A stretch of 64,000 nucleotides of DNA, taken from Mycobacteriaceae bacterium. GTDB taxonomy: Bacteria; Actinomycetota; Actinomycetes; Mycobacteriales; Mycobacteriaceae. The position numbers were made by a program, and so were the translations under genes. The notes beneath the pieces were generated by a model, which did no database searches, was not told the origin of the DNA, and was given only the letters and a program-made list of their open reading frames with translations. The stretch covers positions 185,991 through 249,990 of the forward strand of contig JAIEPH010000031.1 in NCBI GenBank assembly GCA_019749805.1, in the 5' to 3' direction. The first letter of the stretch is position 1. Every line of letters begins with the position of its first letter. This document shows positions 1 through 10,966 of this stretch, in pieces.

Positions 1-2
1 TC

Positions 3-398
3 ATATCCCGAGCCGTACTGGCTCCCGTCGACCTCGACACCGGCGACCAGACGTACCGGGTCCCAGCCGGCTGGACCATCGCCACACTGCTGCCGCTGCT
101 CAACACCTCGGCCGCGCCCGGTCTGGACACGTGGGACCCCACCCGCTGGAACCGGTACCGCCTCGTCGACGCGGCGTCGTTGCCGTCGCCGATGTTGGTC
201 ACTGCGTTCGGACACGGCAAGCACTCGTGTCCTGCCCAGCCGTTTTCGCTCGCGGCGATGACAACGGCGATGACCCGTCTGTTGAGCACCTACGACATGA
301 CGCCATTGTGGCCCTGCTATCCACGGCCGGTGCCTGCCCAGATCGGCGGGGTCGCACGGTCCGCCGATCCCTGCCCGGTGAGCTACGTCAGCCGCTGA
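3..398 (+). CDS. Cytochrome P450, C-terminal fragment (5' end outside window)
   Basis: The open frame enters from the left edge and stops at TGA 396-398, giving the last ~131 residues of a P450. The haem-ligand signature is visible as FGHGKHSCPA. Cys is the axial ligand, and the usual Arg/His and Gly positions are His and Ala. It is preceded by the WDPTRWNRYRL segment typical of the region before the haem loop and ends DPCPVSYVSR. P450s use a ferredoxin or reductase to hydroxylate lipophilic substrates. The family cannot be assigned from the fragment; a CYP51/CYP136-like class is possible. It converges on the SDR gene with no intergenic base. Confidence 0.88.
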   Translation: MSRAVLAPVDLDTGDQTYRVPAGWTIATLLPLLNTSAAPGLDTWDPTRWNRYRLVDAASLPSPMLVTAFGHGKHSCPAQPFSLAAMTTAMTRLLSTYDMTPLWPCYPRPVPAQIGGVARSADPCPVSYVSR

Positions 399-1202
399 TC
401 ACACGAAATCCGAACCGCCGTCGACGTTGACGGTGGCTCCGGTGACATAGCCGTTGCGCTTCGACGCCAGATAGACGGTGATCGACGCGATCTCTTCGGG
501 CAGGCCGGCGCGCCCGAGATCGCACGGCTGGTGAAAGTTGTTGTCGATCCACTTCATCACGTCGGTGGGATCGTTGGCATCGAGTCCGTCCGCGGCCAGG
601 ATGTCCTTGAGCACCTCGGTGAAGCTCGCCGTGACGAAGGTGCCCGGGCACACGCAGTTGACCAGGATCCCATCCTTGGCAAGGCTTTTCGACAGGTTCT
701 TGGTGACGCTGCTCAGCGCGGCCTTCGACGCGGTGTAGGCGACGATCCGCGGGTTCTGCCGCTGTATCGAATGCGCCGACAGCGTTACGATCCTGGCCCA
801 CTCCGCGGCCCGTAGCATCGGCAGCGCCGCCCGGATCGACCGCACCCCCGACATCGTGCCCAGCGCGAACGTCGCCTCCCACTGCGCATCGTCCATGTCC
901 TCGAAGTAGCCGTCACCCGGGCCGATCGTGTGGACCAGGCTGTTGAGCTCGCCCCACCGCTGTGCGACGGTCTCGAAGCCCGCGGCGATCGATGAGGCGT
1001 CGGACATGTTGACGCTGATTCCGACGGCATCCGGTGCACCGGCGTCGCGAAGGACGGCCACCGCGTCGTCGAGCGCTTCGGCACCTCTCGCCATCACCGC
1101 GACCCTGGCGCCCTCCTCGGCGAACGTCGTCGCGATCGCCAGACCCATCCCTTTGCTGCCACCCGTCACGACCGCCGTCGACCCCGTCAAACCTAGATCC
1201 AT
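399..1202 (-). CDS. Short-chain dehydrogenase/reductase (SDR)
   Basis: A 267-residue classical SDR predicted to oxidise or reduce an alcohol/keto group with NAD(P)H in the cytoplasm. The Rossmann glycine motif TGGSKGMG is at residues 13-20. The catalytic set is Ser142 with Tyr156-x3-Lys160 (YTASK). The C-terminus carries the usual NVDGGSDFV end. It is the last gene of the leftward operon that begins with the DUF1214 protein, 24 bp after the TetR gene. Its substrate is unknown; the sulfotransferase and P450 neighbours point to a lipid or sterol-like compound (inference). Confidence 0.85.
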   Translation of the reverse strand: MDLGLTGSTAVVTGGSKGMGLAIATTFAEEGARVAVMARGAEALDDAVAVLRDAGAPDAVGISVNMSDASSIAAGFETVAQRWGELNSLVHTIGPGDGYFEDMDDAQWEATFALGTMSGVRSIRAALPMLRAAEWARIVTLSAHSIQRQNPRIVAYTASKAALSSVTKNLSKSLAKDGILVNCVCPGTFVTASFTEVLKDILAADGLDANDPTDVMKWIDNNFHQPCDLGRAGLPEEIASITVYLASKRNGYVTGATVNVDGGSDFV

Positions 1203-1226
1203 CGAATCACCTTTCCCACGCTTACG

Positions 1227-1841
1227 TCACACACCGATTCCGCGCAGGCAGAACCGGAAAATCTGCTCACGAACCTTGTCTTGATCGCAATCGCCGGTCG
1301 TCCATTGCCGTGCGGTGGTCGCCCAGATCGCACCGTGGATCGACAACGCGTCGGCCTCGGGATCGATACCGGGAAAAAGCCCTGCGGCCCTGCCCTTCTC
1401 GAGCTGTTCGACGAGCGGCTTCAATATCTCGCCGTAGGCGTCACTGACCAGCTCGGGCGCGGCGAACATCTGCGACTGTGCCTCCAGTGACATCTTCCGC
1501 TGGTCGGACCGAATCCGTTCGTTGAACGCGAGATCCAACCGGCCATCGATCCACGCGACCACCGCATCGACCGGATCTGACGCCGCTGCCATCTTCCGCT
1601 TCAGCCTGCGCACCTCGATCTGCGCCATCTGCAGGAACACCGCCGACACCAACGCGTCCTTCGAGTCGAAATGCCGATAGAACGCCCGTGTGCTCAGCGC
1701 GGCGCGGTCGAGCACGCGGGCCACATTGACAGACGCGATCCCCTCTTCGCGCACGATCTCCGCGGCGGCGTTGACGAGCGCGTCCCGCACCCTCGGATCG
1801 GGGTCCAGCTTCTTGCGTCGCCGCCGCGCTACCGTCTCCAT
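1227..1841 (-). CDS. TetR-family transcriptional regulator
   Basis: A 204-residue TetR-type repressor. The N-terminal helix-turn-helix spans about residues 17-65 and shows the family pattern: AAAEIVREEGI, then STRAFYRHFDSKDALVSAV. The remainder is a divergent helical ligand-binding domain. Its start ATG overlaps the sulfotransferase stop by one base, so it is translationally coupled within the DUF1214-sulfotransferase-TetR-SDR operon. The palindrome at 4224-4252 in front of that operon is the natural candidate operator, implying autoregulation. The inducer is unknown. Confidence 0.85.
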   Translation of the reverse strand: METVARRRRKKLDPDPRVRDALVNAAAEIVREEGIASVNVARVLDRAALSTRAFYRHFDSKDALVSAVFLQMAQIEVRRLKRKMAAASDPVDAVVAWIDGRLDLAFNERIRSDQRKMSLEAQSQMFAAPELVSDAYGEILKPLVEQLEKGRAAGLFPGIDPEADALSIHGAIWATTARQWTTGDCDQDKVREQIFRFCLRGIGV

Positions 1842-2986
1842 CAGGCCGTCGCGTCGTATTTCGCGAGGTACGCGGCGAACGCCTCGTCCACCTGTTCACG
1901 CGTCAGGCCGTAGTCGGCGAGGTCGTAGGCGTGCTCGCCACGCGAACCGGGTTGATGCCCGTCCGCCCATTCCCGGACGCGGTCGCGCGCCTCGTCGGTG
2001 AAGGTCAGACCCAACCGACCGTAGCTGTCAGCCAGAGTGCCGAGCGGGTCGGTGTTCAATTCGGCGAACGAGACATCGGCGAACCGGTTGTCTCCGAAGC
2101 GCTTTCGGAAGTCCATCGCGCGTCTGACTCCTTCGGTCCAACACTGCAGCTGTTCGGCACCCAGCTCGTGCGCATCGTCACGATCACTGCTCCAACTGCG
2201 CACGTACTGGATCAGGCTGCACACCGACGCCAACACCTTCGCCGGATCGCGGTGGCTCCACAGGAACCTCGCGTTCGGATACGCCTCGACCAGCGCATCG
2301 AGGGAGAACATGTGTACCGGCGTCTTGAGATGCCACAGCGTCGGCGGACAGTGCCACTGCAGAAGCTTGAGCACCTGCCGGTGGAACGTATATGTCTCGC
2401 GCATGTCGCACTGCATCAGCCACGACAGATACCCGGGCACCCGCACCACCCCGTCGAAATGGAAGGTGCGGAAACTCATCCCCATCAGGTCCTGGCATTC
2501 GGTCGCGGCCTGAGGCTCCGAGTTCATCATGGCCCGCATCCGCGGAAACGTGCTGTCCATCATGGCGATTCCCTCAGCCGCCTGCGCAATCCGCGGATCG
2601 TCGTGCTGAGTGGCCGCCTCTGGTGGAGGTGTGCACGCCTGGGACTCCCACATCCGCAAAGATCGGAACTGCGGATCGCTGGCCACCAGTTGGCTCAGCG
2701 CCGTCGTGCCGGTGCGCGGCAACCCGATCACGAACACCGGACCGCCGATGACCTCGTCTTCGATCTCTGGGTGCTGCTTGTAGGTGTCGACGATCCGCAA
2801 CCTCTGAATGAGGGCATTGCTGATAGTCGCGTGCTGGATGATCGCGCCCATCTCGTTGAGGTCGGCTTCGTTGTTCAGCGCATCGACGGTCCGCTCCAGC
2901 CCCTCGCGATAGTAGGTCGAGCCGAAATCGTCGAGGCCGGTGGCGGTTCGCGCGCCGTCTTCCAGGTCGTCCACCCTGAACGTCAT
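1841..2986 (-). CDS. Sulfotransferase family protein (PAPS-dependent type)
   Basis: A 381-residue protein of the mycobacterial Stf-like sulfotransferase family. The 5'-phosphosulfate loop GLPRTGTT is at residues 88-95. A SHRDP segment near residues 244-248 matches the 3'-phosphate-binding region. Members transfer sulfate from PAPS to hydroxyl groups of lipids, sugars or small molecules. The start ATG region overlaps the upstream DUF1214 gene by 4 bp and the stop overlaps the TetR start by 1 bp, so all are read from one transcript. The acceptor is not deducible from sequence. Confidence 0.8.
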   Translation of the reverse strand: MTFRVDDLEDGARTATGLDDFGSTYYREGLERTVDALNNEADLNEMGAIIQHATISNALIQRLRIVDTYKQHPEIEDEVIGGPVFVIGLPRTGTTALSQLVASDPQFRSLRMWESQACTPPPEAATQHDDPRIAQAAEGIAMMDSTFPRMRAMMNSEPQAATECQDLMGMSFRTFHFDGVVRVPGYLSWLMQCDMRETYTFHRQVLKLLQWHCPPTLWHLKTPVHMFSLDALVEAYPNARFLWSHRDPAKVLASVCSLIQYVRSWSSDRDDAHELGAEQLQCWTEGVRRAMDFRKRFGDNRFADVSFAELNTDPLGTLADSYGRLGLTFTDEARDRVREWADGHQPGSRGEHAYDLADYGLTREQVDEAFAAYLAKYDATA

Positions 2987-4206
2987 GCGGTGAACCTTTC
3001 GTGCACCGCGCGCCGGCGCGCCGCGACGATCGCCGCCCGCTCCGCGGGACTGACCCTCGCGGTGTCAGTGGGCAACCAAGACGAAATGTCGGCGACCGTG
3101 ACCACCCGTGCGCTCGGCGTGGGCGCGGTCACGGTCCGCACGCAGCGCAGGATCATCGCGCCGTTGCTATGTCCAGCCGTATCAAGCCAATTCGCTACCC
3201 CGGGATCTTGCGAGCTCACGACGACGCGGAGGATCCCGTCGGAGTCGATGATCGCTTGATGCGCGTTGAGACTTGACTGATGCCGGCCGTAGTGGATGGT
3301 CTCCCACCACTGATTACCGACCGAGTAGCTCCAGTACACGCCCTCGGGCGGCTCGACCTCCAGGATCAAGGCCTCATCGGGTTCGAGCTCGTAACGCCCG
3401 ATGACGGGGCGATTCTCGGCTGCGGCGCCCACACTGGATCGGTCGATCGGCGGCATGAACCCGTTGACCGGCGGGCCCGCGTTGAAGTCGAGGAAGAACT
3501 TGAGGTTGTCGAAGACGAACTCGCCCAGCGCATAGATCTGCCGTGAGACCGCGACATCGGCAGCGACCACCCGATCCTTCGATGCGACCTCGTCGCCGAT
3601 GCGCTCGATCTGCAGGACCGATGGCTGCTCCTTGTCCCAATCGTAGAAGAAGTGCCGCACCACCAGGGTGGGACGGTCACCGTCGAGACGCATCCAGTTG
3701 CCCTCGTGCTCGTCGGCGGACAGCAGGACTTCGAACTCGCCATCCGCGTCCATCTCGAGGTCATCCACCAGTGTGTTGGCGGTGGATGCGATTCCGTTCA
3801 TGGTCTGCAGACCGACATAGCGCGCGGTTCCCCGATTGCCGAAAAGCCGATACGTCTCACCGCCACGCAGCGTCGACCGCAGGTAGAGACAGTCCGGGCA
3901 CTCCATGCCCCAGGTCAGGATGTCGTCAGTACTGGTGCGGCTCACCGCCAGCACCGGATCGGGGTCGACCCGAAGCGCCTCCTCGACGCCGACGGCCAGC
4001 AGGACCATCAGGTGCCGCATCCCCGACGCGTAGTCGACGCGGTTGCGGTTGACCTCGCTGAGCGCGACGAGTTCACCGGCCGCACTGAGCCGATTCAGCA
4101 AGTGCGCCCACGCCTGCGGAAGATCACCCGCGCCACCGTCCTGGCCCGTCAGCGCCGCCTCGGCGACGGAAAACGGTAGCCAGGCCCTCGGGTTCGCGTC
4201 GCTCAC
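2983..4206 (-). CDS. DUF1214-domain protein, first gene of accessory operon
   Basis: A 407-residue soluble protein without a signal peptide or membrane segments. It resembles DUF1214/DUF1254-type proteins; the DUF1214-like part is in the C-terminal third, around the EPPEGVYWSYSVGNQWWE region and the Asn/Asp-rich segment after it. Biochemical function is unknown. In mycobacteria these proteins often sit beside sulfotransferase or P450 genes. The start is GTG 4206, preceded by GGAGG six bases upstream. It is the promoter-proximal gene of the TetR-controlled operon and overlaps the sulfotransferase gene by 4 bp. Confidence 0.7.
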   Translation of the reverse strand: MSDANPRAWLPFSVAEAALTGQDGGAGDLPQAWAHLLNRLSAAGELVALSEVNRNRVDYASGMRHLMVLLAVGVEEALRVDPDPVLAVSRTSTDDILTWGMECPDCLYLRSTLRGGETYRLFGNRGTARYVGLQTMNGIASTANTLVDDLEMDADGEFEVLLSADEHEGNWMRLDGDRPTLVVRHFFYDWDKEQPSVLQIERIGDEVASKDRVVAADVAVSRQIYALGEFVFDNLKFFLDFNAGPPVNGFMPPIDRSSVGAAAENRPVIGRYELEPDEALILEVEPPEGVYWSYSVGNQWWETIHYGRHQSSLNAHQAIIDSDGILRVVVSSQDPGVANWLDTAGHSNGAMILRCVRTVTAPTPSARVVTVADISSWLPTDTARVSPAERAAIVAARRRAVHERFTA

Positions 4207-4223
4207 ACGTGCCTCCAGTTCCG

Positions 4224-4252
4224 CTTAATTGAAAACATAGTTTTCAGTTAAG
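4224..4252. promoter_or_regulatory. 29-bp near-perfect palindrome, probable TetR operator
   Basis: Arms CTTAA..TGAAAAC and GTTTTCA..TTAAG are symmetric about base 4238. Of 14 base pairs around the centre, 12 match; the exceptions are 4229/4247 and 4237/4239. It lies 18 bp upstream of the GTG start of the DUF1214 gene. Read leftward it contains TATGTT, which fits a -10 element. The AT-rich composition contrasts with the surrounding high-GC sequence. Probable operator of the TetR regulator encoded two genes downstream, and possibly also controlling the rightward small gene starting near 4284. Confidence 0.7.
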
Positions 4253-4283
4253 AACCCACTGACTGTGACATCTCGAAGCCGAG

Positions 4284-4598
4284 GTGTCAACGATAGGATC
4301 GCCGGATGTTCCTATAGACGGCATCAACGGCGAGAGCATCGTGGTCGACGGCAATTGGGTCGAGAAGCTGCGGACAAACACGTCGCGCGGCCGCAACCGG
4401 GCCGACAAGTAGGCCGGAACCGACATCACGGAGAACACCCGCCGCAAAAAGATCTTCGGCGGTGAGAAAGAAGAACTGCTGCAGGTGATCGTCAACGTGG
4501 GCACGTTCTACTCACTGACGGTTCCCGCCGAGCGGCGGGCCGAGGTCGACGCGCTGATCGCCGCGCTCGAGAAGGCTCGCGACAGCGCCAACTCCTAG
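4284..4598 (+). pseudogene. Small conserved-looking gene interrupted by an in-frame TAG
   Basis: A single frame runs from GTG 4284 to TAG 4596 with coding-like composition, interrupted once by TAG at 4410-4412. The first part encodes about 42 residues ending in GRNRADK. The second encodes about 61 residues containing TRRKKIFGG, EELLQVIVNVGTFYSLTVPA and ALEKARDSANS. A CAG-to-TAG transition would restore a continuous 104-residue protein. It is divergent from the DUF1214 operon across the palindrome. The family is not recognised. Alternatives are two short separate ORFs or stop-codon readthrough, but a decayed gene is the simplest reading. Confidence 0.55.
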
Positions 4599-4606
4599 TC
4601 GGGGTC

Positions 4607-7396
4607 CTAACCGCTGTTGCGAAGTGCGGTCGCCAGTCCACTCATCGTGAGCAGGATGCCACGCTGGACGAGGTCGTCGTCGTCGCCAGATCGGTAGCGG
4701 CGCAACAGTTCCACCTGAAGGTGATTCAGCGGCTCGAGGTACGGAAACCTGTTGAACACCGATCGCGCCAACGCCGGGTTGTCGGCCAGAAGGTCGTCGT
4801 GACCGGTGATGAGCTTGTGCATCCGGATCGTGCGCGTGTGTTCGGCGACGATCTTGTCGAACACGCGCCGCCGCAACTGCTCGTCGGACACCAACTCGGA
4901 GTAGTGCGCCGCCAGGCCCATATCGGATTTCGCCATCACCTGCGCCATATTCGACAGCACGGTCCGGAAGAACGGCCACCGGCGATAGAGGTCGCGCAGC
5001 ACCTCCAACCGACCGTCGCCCTCGTTGATCCATTCCTCGAATGCGGTTCCGGTGCCATACCAGCCGGGCAGCATCACTCTCGATTGACTCCAGGCAAGCA
5101 CCCACGGAATCGCGCGCAGATCCGAGATGGCCGTGGTGGGCTTGCGGGATGTCGGCCTGCTGCCGATGTTGAGCGCACCGATCTCGCTCACGGGCGTCGA
5201 CTCCTTGAAGTACTCGACGAATCCCGGCGTGTCGTGCACCAATTCGGAGTACGCCCGCTGCGCGCGGGCGGCCAGTTCGTCGAGCACGTCGTAGGCGGGA
5301 CCGGCGGCTTCGCCGAGACCCTCGATGTCGAGGAGAGTCGCCTCCAGTGTCGCGGCCAACAGGGTCTCCAGGTTGCGATGGGCAATCTGCGGTTCGGCGT
5401 ACTTGGCGGCGATCACCTCACCCTGCTCGGTGATCCGCAGCGATCCGTTGACCGCGCCGGGCGGCTGTGCGCGGATGGCGTCGTAGCTGGGCCCGCCGCC
5501 GCGCCCCACGGTGCCGCCGCGTCCGTGGAACAACCGCAACCGCATTCCCGTCTTGCGTGCGGACTCCACCAGATCGAGCTCGGCGCGATACAGCGCCCAG
5601 TTGGCCGCGAGGTATCCGCCGTCCTTGTTCGAGTCCGAATAGCCGAGCATCACTTCCTGGCTGTCACCACGCACCGACACAATGGCGCGGTACACCGGAA
5701 GTTCCAGCGCCTGTTCGAGAATCGACGAGCCGCGCTGTAGGTCGTCGATGGTCTCGAACAACGGGACGATCCCGACGGGCGCATAGGCATCGGCTCCCGA
5801 AACATCGAGTAAACCAACCTCTTTGAGCAGGACCGCAGCTTCGAGCATGTCGGAGACCGACTGGCACATCGAGATGACGTAGTTCGGCACGGCGTGCGGC
5901 CCGAATACCTTGACGGCGCGGGCCGCCGCGGCGACGATGTCGAGTTCCTTGCGCGCCAGCTCGGAGAGCTCGGCACCGTCGCCGATGAGCGGGCGCCGCG
6001 TGGCGACCTCGGCCGCGAGCAGCTCTATGCGCTCGGGTTCGGGCAGCGAACGATAGTCGGAGTGGACGCCCGCCCACTCCAGCAGCTCGGCGATGACTTC
6101 CTCGTGCACGTCCGAGTTCTGCCGCATGTCCAGTCCGGAGAGGTGAAACCCGAAGACGTGCACGGCTTCCCGCAGCCGGGCCAACCGATCGTCGGCCAGT
6201 ACGGCGCTGCCGTTCATCCGCAATGACTCGTCGACGATGTCGAGGTCGGCCAAGAGTTCGGCGGGAGTTTCGTAAGGGCCCAGCCCGAGGTCGAGTTCGT
6301 GTTCGGGCTGACGGTCCAGGATCTCAGTGGCCGTGGACGTCAACCGAGCATGGATGACCCGCAGCGCCCGGCGATACGGTTCGTCCATCCGGGCGGGCTC
6401 ATGACACCGATCGGCGAGTGCCTCGAGCGCCTCGCTGACCTTGACCAGCCGCGCCGACATCGACAGTTCCTCTTCGAGCGCGGTGATCTCGGTGAAGTAA
6501 TGCTCCAGCGCCGTATAGGCGGAACTGCTGGTCGCCAGACGCACGACCTCTGCGGTGACGTTCGGGTTGCCGTCGCGATCGCCACCGATCCACGATCCGG
6601 GACGCAGGAAGGGCTCGCTCAGCAGATCGCTATCGGGCCAACGCGACCGCAGCGCGTTACGCACTTCGGCGTTGACCTGCGGGACGACCTCGAAGAACGC
6701 CGCGGGGTAATACCGCAGGCCGGTTTCAATCTCGTCCTGAATCTTCAACCGGGACAACCGGATCAGCGCCGTCTGCCACAGCGTGAGGATGTTGCGGCGC
6801 AGCTCACGCTCGACATCACGGCCGTCGTCGGTGAGGTCATGGCCGTTCAATCGCAGCCGCATCAACTGCGTGATGCGGTGTTGTGTGTCGAAAATCGTGC
6901 GTCGACGGGTCTCGGTCGGATGCGCCGTGATCACCGGCGAAACCAGTGCTCCGGCCAGCGCATCGGTGACCGCGGCCGAATCGAGTCCGGCCAGGTCCAG
7001 TTTGGCGTATGTCGCCGCCAGGCTGCTGTCCTGCGGCGGTTCTCCGGCGGCGACGTGGATGACGCGCCGACGCTCGCGGTGGATGTCCTCGGCGACGTTG
7101 GCCAGCAGAGCGAAGTGGGTGAACGCGCGGATGACGGGAATGGCCTGATGAATGTCGATGCCGTCGAACATGGAGCTCAGCTCGGCGCGGTCGATCTCCG
7201 AGCGCCGCACCCGGAACGACTCCACGCGGGCGCGTTCGACGAGGTCGAAGACGTCCTCACCGTTCTGCTCACGGATGGTCTCACCGAGAATCGCACCCAA
7301 CAATCGGATGTCTTCGCGCATCGGCTCGGTGGCCTCCCGGCCCACTTGCGTGCGCTGTACCGCGCCGATGGGTTCAAGTCCGCCGACATCCGCCAT
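4607..7396 (-). CDS. ppc: Phosphoenolpyruvate carboxylase
   Basis: A 929-residue PEP carboxylase making oxaloacetate from PEP and bicarbonate, an anaplerotic step. The catalytic His is in [11 protein letters not shown] (His159). Also present are the substrate/metal motif [23 protein letters not shown], the mobile loop [14 protein letters not shown] and the [12 protein letters not shown] region. The C-terminus is RNSG rather than the common QNTG. Length is normal. No ppc is known to me in M. tuberculosis, while fast-growing mycobacteria have one at this locus. Start ATG 7396 is accepted from the ORF; a strong ribosome binding site is not evident, and an internal Met at residue 26 is an alternative. 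Confidence 0.96.
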   Translation of the reverse strand: MADVGGLEPIGAVQRTQVGREATEPMREDIRLLGAILGETIREQNGEDVFDLVERARVESFRVRRSEIDRAELSSMFDGIDIHQAIPVIRAFTHFALLANVAEDIHRERRRVIHVAAGEPPQDSSLAATYAKLDLAGLDSAAVTDALAGALVSPVITAHPTETRRRTIFDTQHRITQLMRLRLNGHDLTDDGRDVERELRRNILTLWQTALIRLSRLKIQDEIETGLRYYPAAFFEVVPQVNAEVRNALRSRWPDSDLLSEPFLRPGSWIGGDRDGNPNVTAEVVRLATSSSAYTALEHYFTEITALEEELSMSARLVKVSEALEALADRCHEPARMDEPYRRALRVIHARLTSTATEILDRQPEHELDLGLGPYETPAELLADLDIVDESLRMNGSAVLADDRLARLREAVHVFGFHLSGLDMRQNSDVHEEVIAELLEWAGVHSDYRSLPEPERIELLAAEVATRRPLIGDGAELSELARKELDIVAAAARAVKVFGPHAVPNYVISMCQSVSDMLEAAVLLKEVGLLDVSGADAYAPVGIVPLFETIDDLQRGSSILEQALELPVYRAIVSVRGDSQEVMLGYSDSNKDGGYLAANWALYRAELDLVESARKTGMRLRLFHGRGGTVGRGGGPSYDAIRAQPPGAVNGSLRITEQGEVIAAKYAEPQIAHRNLETLLAATLEATLLDIEGLGEAAGPAYDVLDELAARAQRAYSELVHDTPGFVEYFKESTPVSEIGALNIGSRPTSRKPTTAISDLRAIPWVLAWSQSRVMLPGWYGTGTAFEEWINEGDGRLEVLRDLYRRWPFFRTVLSNMAQVMAKSDMGLAAHYSELVSDEQLRRRVFDKIVAEHTRTIRMHKLITGHDDLLADNPALARSVFNRFPYLEPLNHLQVELLRRYRSGDDDDLVQRGILLTMSGLATALRNSG

Positions 7397-7455
7397 TCGA
7401 CCAGTATCGACGCGGCGCGCGTCAGGTGCAGAACGAGGAGACAGGTCGGGGCGGA

Positions 7456-7689
7456 TCAGCTGTACTTGATCTGCAAGGCGACGCCGACGATCGACACCAC
7501 CCAGATGCCGACGACGAAGTACGTCAGCCGGTCCAGGTTCTTCTCCACGACCGTCGAGCCGGACAGGCTGGACTGGACGCCGCCGCCGAACAGGGTCGAC
7601 AGGCCGCCGCCCTTGGCGCGGTGCAGCAACACGAGAAGCACCACGAGCAAGCTGGTGACGATCAGCGTGATCTGCAGAGCTAAAACCAT
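7456..7689 (-). CDS. secG: SecG, protein-export channel subunit
   Basis: A 77-residue membrane protein with two hydrophobic segments (about residues 3-23 and 52-72). They are separated by the conserved cytoplasmic loop [17 protein letters not shown]. SecG assists SecYE translocation. It sits 30 bp downstream of tpiA in the same direction, as in other mycobacteria (Rv1440). It probably belongs to the gap-pgk-tpiA transcript. Confidence 0.95.
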   Translation of the reverse strand: MVLALQITLIVTSLLVVLLVLLHRAKGGGLSTLFGGGVQSSLSGSTVVEKNLDRLTYFVVGIWVVSIVGVALQIKYS

Positions 7690-7719
7690 GGCCGACAGCC
7701 TACAGGCCGGAAAGGGCCG

Positions 7720-8505
7720 CTACGGCAAGGGCCCACCAGCAGCGATGGCCGAAAGCGTGGCGAACTGCTCGCCATCGAGCGACGCCCCACCTACCAGCGC
7801 ACCGTCGACATCCTCCTGCGCGACGATCTCGCCGACGTTCTTGGCGTTCACCGATCCGCCGTACAGGATCCGCACACCCGCGGCCAGCTGTGGGGACGCC
7901 AGCTTGCCCAGCTCGTCGCGGATGGCCTTGCAGACCTCCTGGGCGTCGGCTGCGCTGGCCACCCGGCCGGTGCCGATCGCCCACACCGGCTCGTAGGCGA
8001 TGACGGCCTGGCCGATCTGCTCTGCTGTGAGACCCGCCACTGAGCCGCGCAGCGATTCGGTGTTGTATTCGACGTGGTTGCCGGCCTCACGGACCTCAAG
8101 CTGCTCGCCGATGCAGATGATCGGGGTGATGCCGTGCTTGAACGCAGCGGCCGCCTTGGCGGCGACCAGCGCATCGTCCTCATTGTGGTAGGTCCGGCGC
8201 TCCGAGTGCCCGACGACGACGTAGGTGCAGCCGAGCTTCGCCAGGAAGGCGCCGCTGATCTCGCCGGTGTAGGCCCCCGAATCGTGCTGGGACAGGTCCT
8301 GCGCACCGTACGTGAGGCGCAGCTTGTCGCCGTCGACGAGCGTCTGCACGCTGCGCAAATCGGTGAACGGCGGAATCACCGCGACGTCGACCTTGTCGAA
8401 GTACTTGTCCGGCAGTGAGAACGCGATCTTCTGGACCAGCGCAATGGCCTCGAAGTGGTTGAGGTTCATCTTCCAGTTGCCGGCGATCAGCGGCGTACGG
8501 CTCAT
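7720..8505 (-). CDS. tpiA: Triosephosphate isomerase
   Basis: A 261-residue TIM-barrel enzyme interconverting dihydroxyacetone phosphate and glyceraldehyde 3-phosphate. Active-site residues are visible: Lys12 in AGNWKMN, His100 in VVGHSERR and Glu172 in [11 protein letters not shown]. The phosphate loop LYGGSVN is also present. The start ATG is preceded by GAAAGG. It lies 12 bp after pgk in the gap-pgk-tpiA glycolytic operon. Confidence 0.98.
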   Translation of the reverse strand: MSRTPLIAGNWKMNLNHFEAIALVQKIAFSLPDKYFDKVDVAVIPPFTDLRSVQTLVDGDKLRLTYGAQDLSQHDSGAYTGEISGAFLAKLGCTYVVVGHSERRTYHNEDDALVAAKAAAAFKHGITPIICIGEQLEVREAGNHVEYNTESLRGSVAGLTAEQIGQAVIAYEPVWAIGTGRVASAADAQEVCKAIRDELGKLASPQLAAGVRILYGGSVNAKNVGEIVAQEDVDGALVGGASLDGEQFATLSAIAAGGPLP

Positions 8506-8517
8506 GTCTACGGCCTT

Positions 8518-9744
8518 TCAGTCGTCGAGCACTTCGATACCCGGGAGCGTCTTGCCCTCAAGGTATTCCAGTGACGCCCCGCCCCCGGTCGAAATGTGGG
8601 AGAAGCCGTCGTCAGGCAGCCCGAGCTGGCGGACCGCCGCGGCGGAGTCGCCACCGCCCACCACACTGAACGCGCCCTTGCCCGTCGCCCCGACGATCGC
8701 TTCGGCGACGCCCTTGGTGCCCGCGGCGAACGCCTGGAACTCGAAGACGCCCATCGGCCCGTTCCAGAAGATGGTCTTGGCGTTCGACAACAACGTGGTG
8801 AAGCGCTGTACCGAGCCGGGCCCGATGTCCAGGCCCATCTTGCCGTCGGGAATCTGGTCGGCCGCAACGATCTCCGACGGAGAATCCGCCTTGAACTCGT
8901 CGGCTGCGACGATGTCGACCGGCACGTGGATCACGTCACCATAGTCCTCGAGCAGCTGGCGGCAGGTGTCGATCATGCCGTCTTCGAGCAGCGACTTCCC
9001 TACCGAAACACCTTGTGAGGCAAGGAATGTAAAGCACATACCACCGCCGATGACGATGCTGTCCGCTTTGGTCGCCAGGTTCTCGATGACCGCGAGTTTG
9101 TCCGAAACCTTCGAGCCGCCGAGCACCACCGCGTACGGCCGCTCGGTCGAGCTGGTCAGCTGTTCGAGCACCTTGATCTCGGTGGCCACCAGCGTGCCCG
9201 CGTAATGCGGTAACAGCGTCGCGACGTCGTACACCGAGGCCTGCTTGCGGTGCACGACACCGAAGCCGTCGGAGACGAACGCACCGGGCGACCCGTCTGC
9301 GCCACTGACGAGTTCGGCGAGCTGGCGTGCGAGCGCAAGCCGCTCGTTGTCGTCCTTGCTGGTCTCGCGTGGGTCGAACCGAATGTTTTCCAGCAACAGG
9401 ATGTCGCCGTCGGTAAGGCCCTCCGCGCGGGCCAGCGCGTCCGTGCCGACTACATCCCCTGCCAGCTGGACGTGCCTACCGAGCTGCTCACCCAGCGCCT
9501 TGGCGACGGGTTCGAGCGAGAACTCCGGCGTCGGACCGTCTTTCGGCCTGCCGAGGTGCGCCGTGACGACGACCTTGGCGCCGGCGTCGGCCAGCGCCCG
9601 CAGCGTGGGCACCGACGCGGTGATGCGACCCGGGTCGCTGATGTTGCCGTCGTCGTCGAGCGGGACGTTCAGGTCGGAGCGAACGAGAACGCCCCGGCCC
9701 GAAACCCCTTCTGCCAGTAGGTCGTCGAGGTTCTTGACGGCCAT
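8518..9744 (-). CDS. pgk: Phosphoglycerate kinase
   Basis: A 408-residue monomeric kinase producing ATP from 1,3-bisphosphoglycerate. The N-terminal substrate motif is [10 protein letters not shown], followed by [10 protein letters not shown]. The hinge and nucleotide regions include [18 protein letters not shown], the WNGPMGVFE element and the [10 protein letters not shown] loop. The ATG follows the gap stop codon by four bases, so translation is probably coupled. It is the middle gene of the glycolytic operon. Confidence 0.98.
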   Translation of the reverse strand: MAVKNLDDLLAEGVSGRGVLVRSDLNVPLDDDGNISDPGRITASVPTLRALADAGAKVVVTAHLGRPKDGPTPEFSLEPVAKALGEQLGRHVQLAGDVVGTDALARAEGLTDGDILLLENIRFDPRETSKDDNERLALARQLAELVSGADGSPGAFVSDGFGVVHRKQASVYDVATLLPHYAGTLVATEIKVLEQLTSSTERPYAVVLGGSKVSDKLAVIENLATKADSIVIGGGMCFTFLASQGVSVGKSLLEDGMIDTCRQLLEDYGDVIHVPVDIVAADEFKADSPSEIVAADQIPDGKMGLDIGPGSVQRFTTLLSNAKTIFWNGPMGVFEFQAFAAGTKGVAEAIVGATGKGAFSVVGGGDSAAAVRQLGLPDDGFSHISTGGGASLEYLEGKTLPGIEVLDD

Positions 9745-9748
9745 TGCG

Positions 9749-10798
<1,050 letters not shown>

Positions 10799-10966
10799 TC
10801 AACGGCCAGCCTAGTGGTGTGATTGGCGCCACGCGCGGCCTGGTCAGATTGGTGACGTCGGGCAACGACGCTGGTGACTTAGGGCCCTGCCGTTCGGCAC
10901 GGGACGCGGTGATCATGGCCATATCGCCTGTACGACGACAGGCCGAACCGCGCCGAAGGCAGGCAC

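Noticed and set aside
4244..4504. 86-codon leftward ORF over the operator and amber-interrupted gene
   Set aside because: It is Ser/Arg/Thr-rich shadow sequence; the plus-strand frame has much better protein-like composition on both sides of its stop.
6299..7996. 565-codon open frame spanning ppc, secG and tpiA on the opposite strand
   Set aside because: It crosses three conserved genes and their intergenic gaps, so it cannot be a gene.
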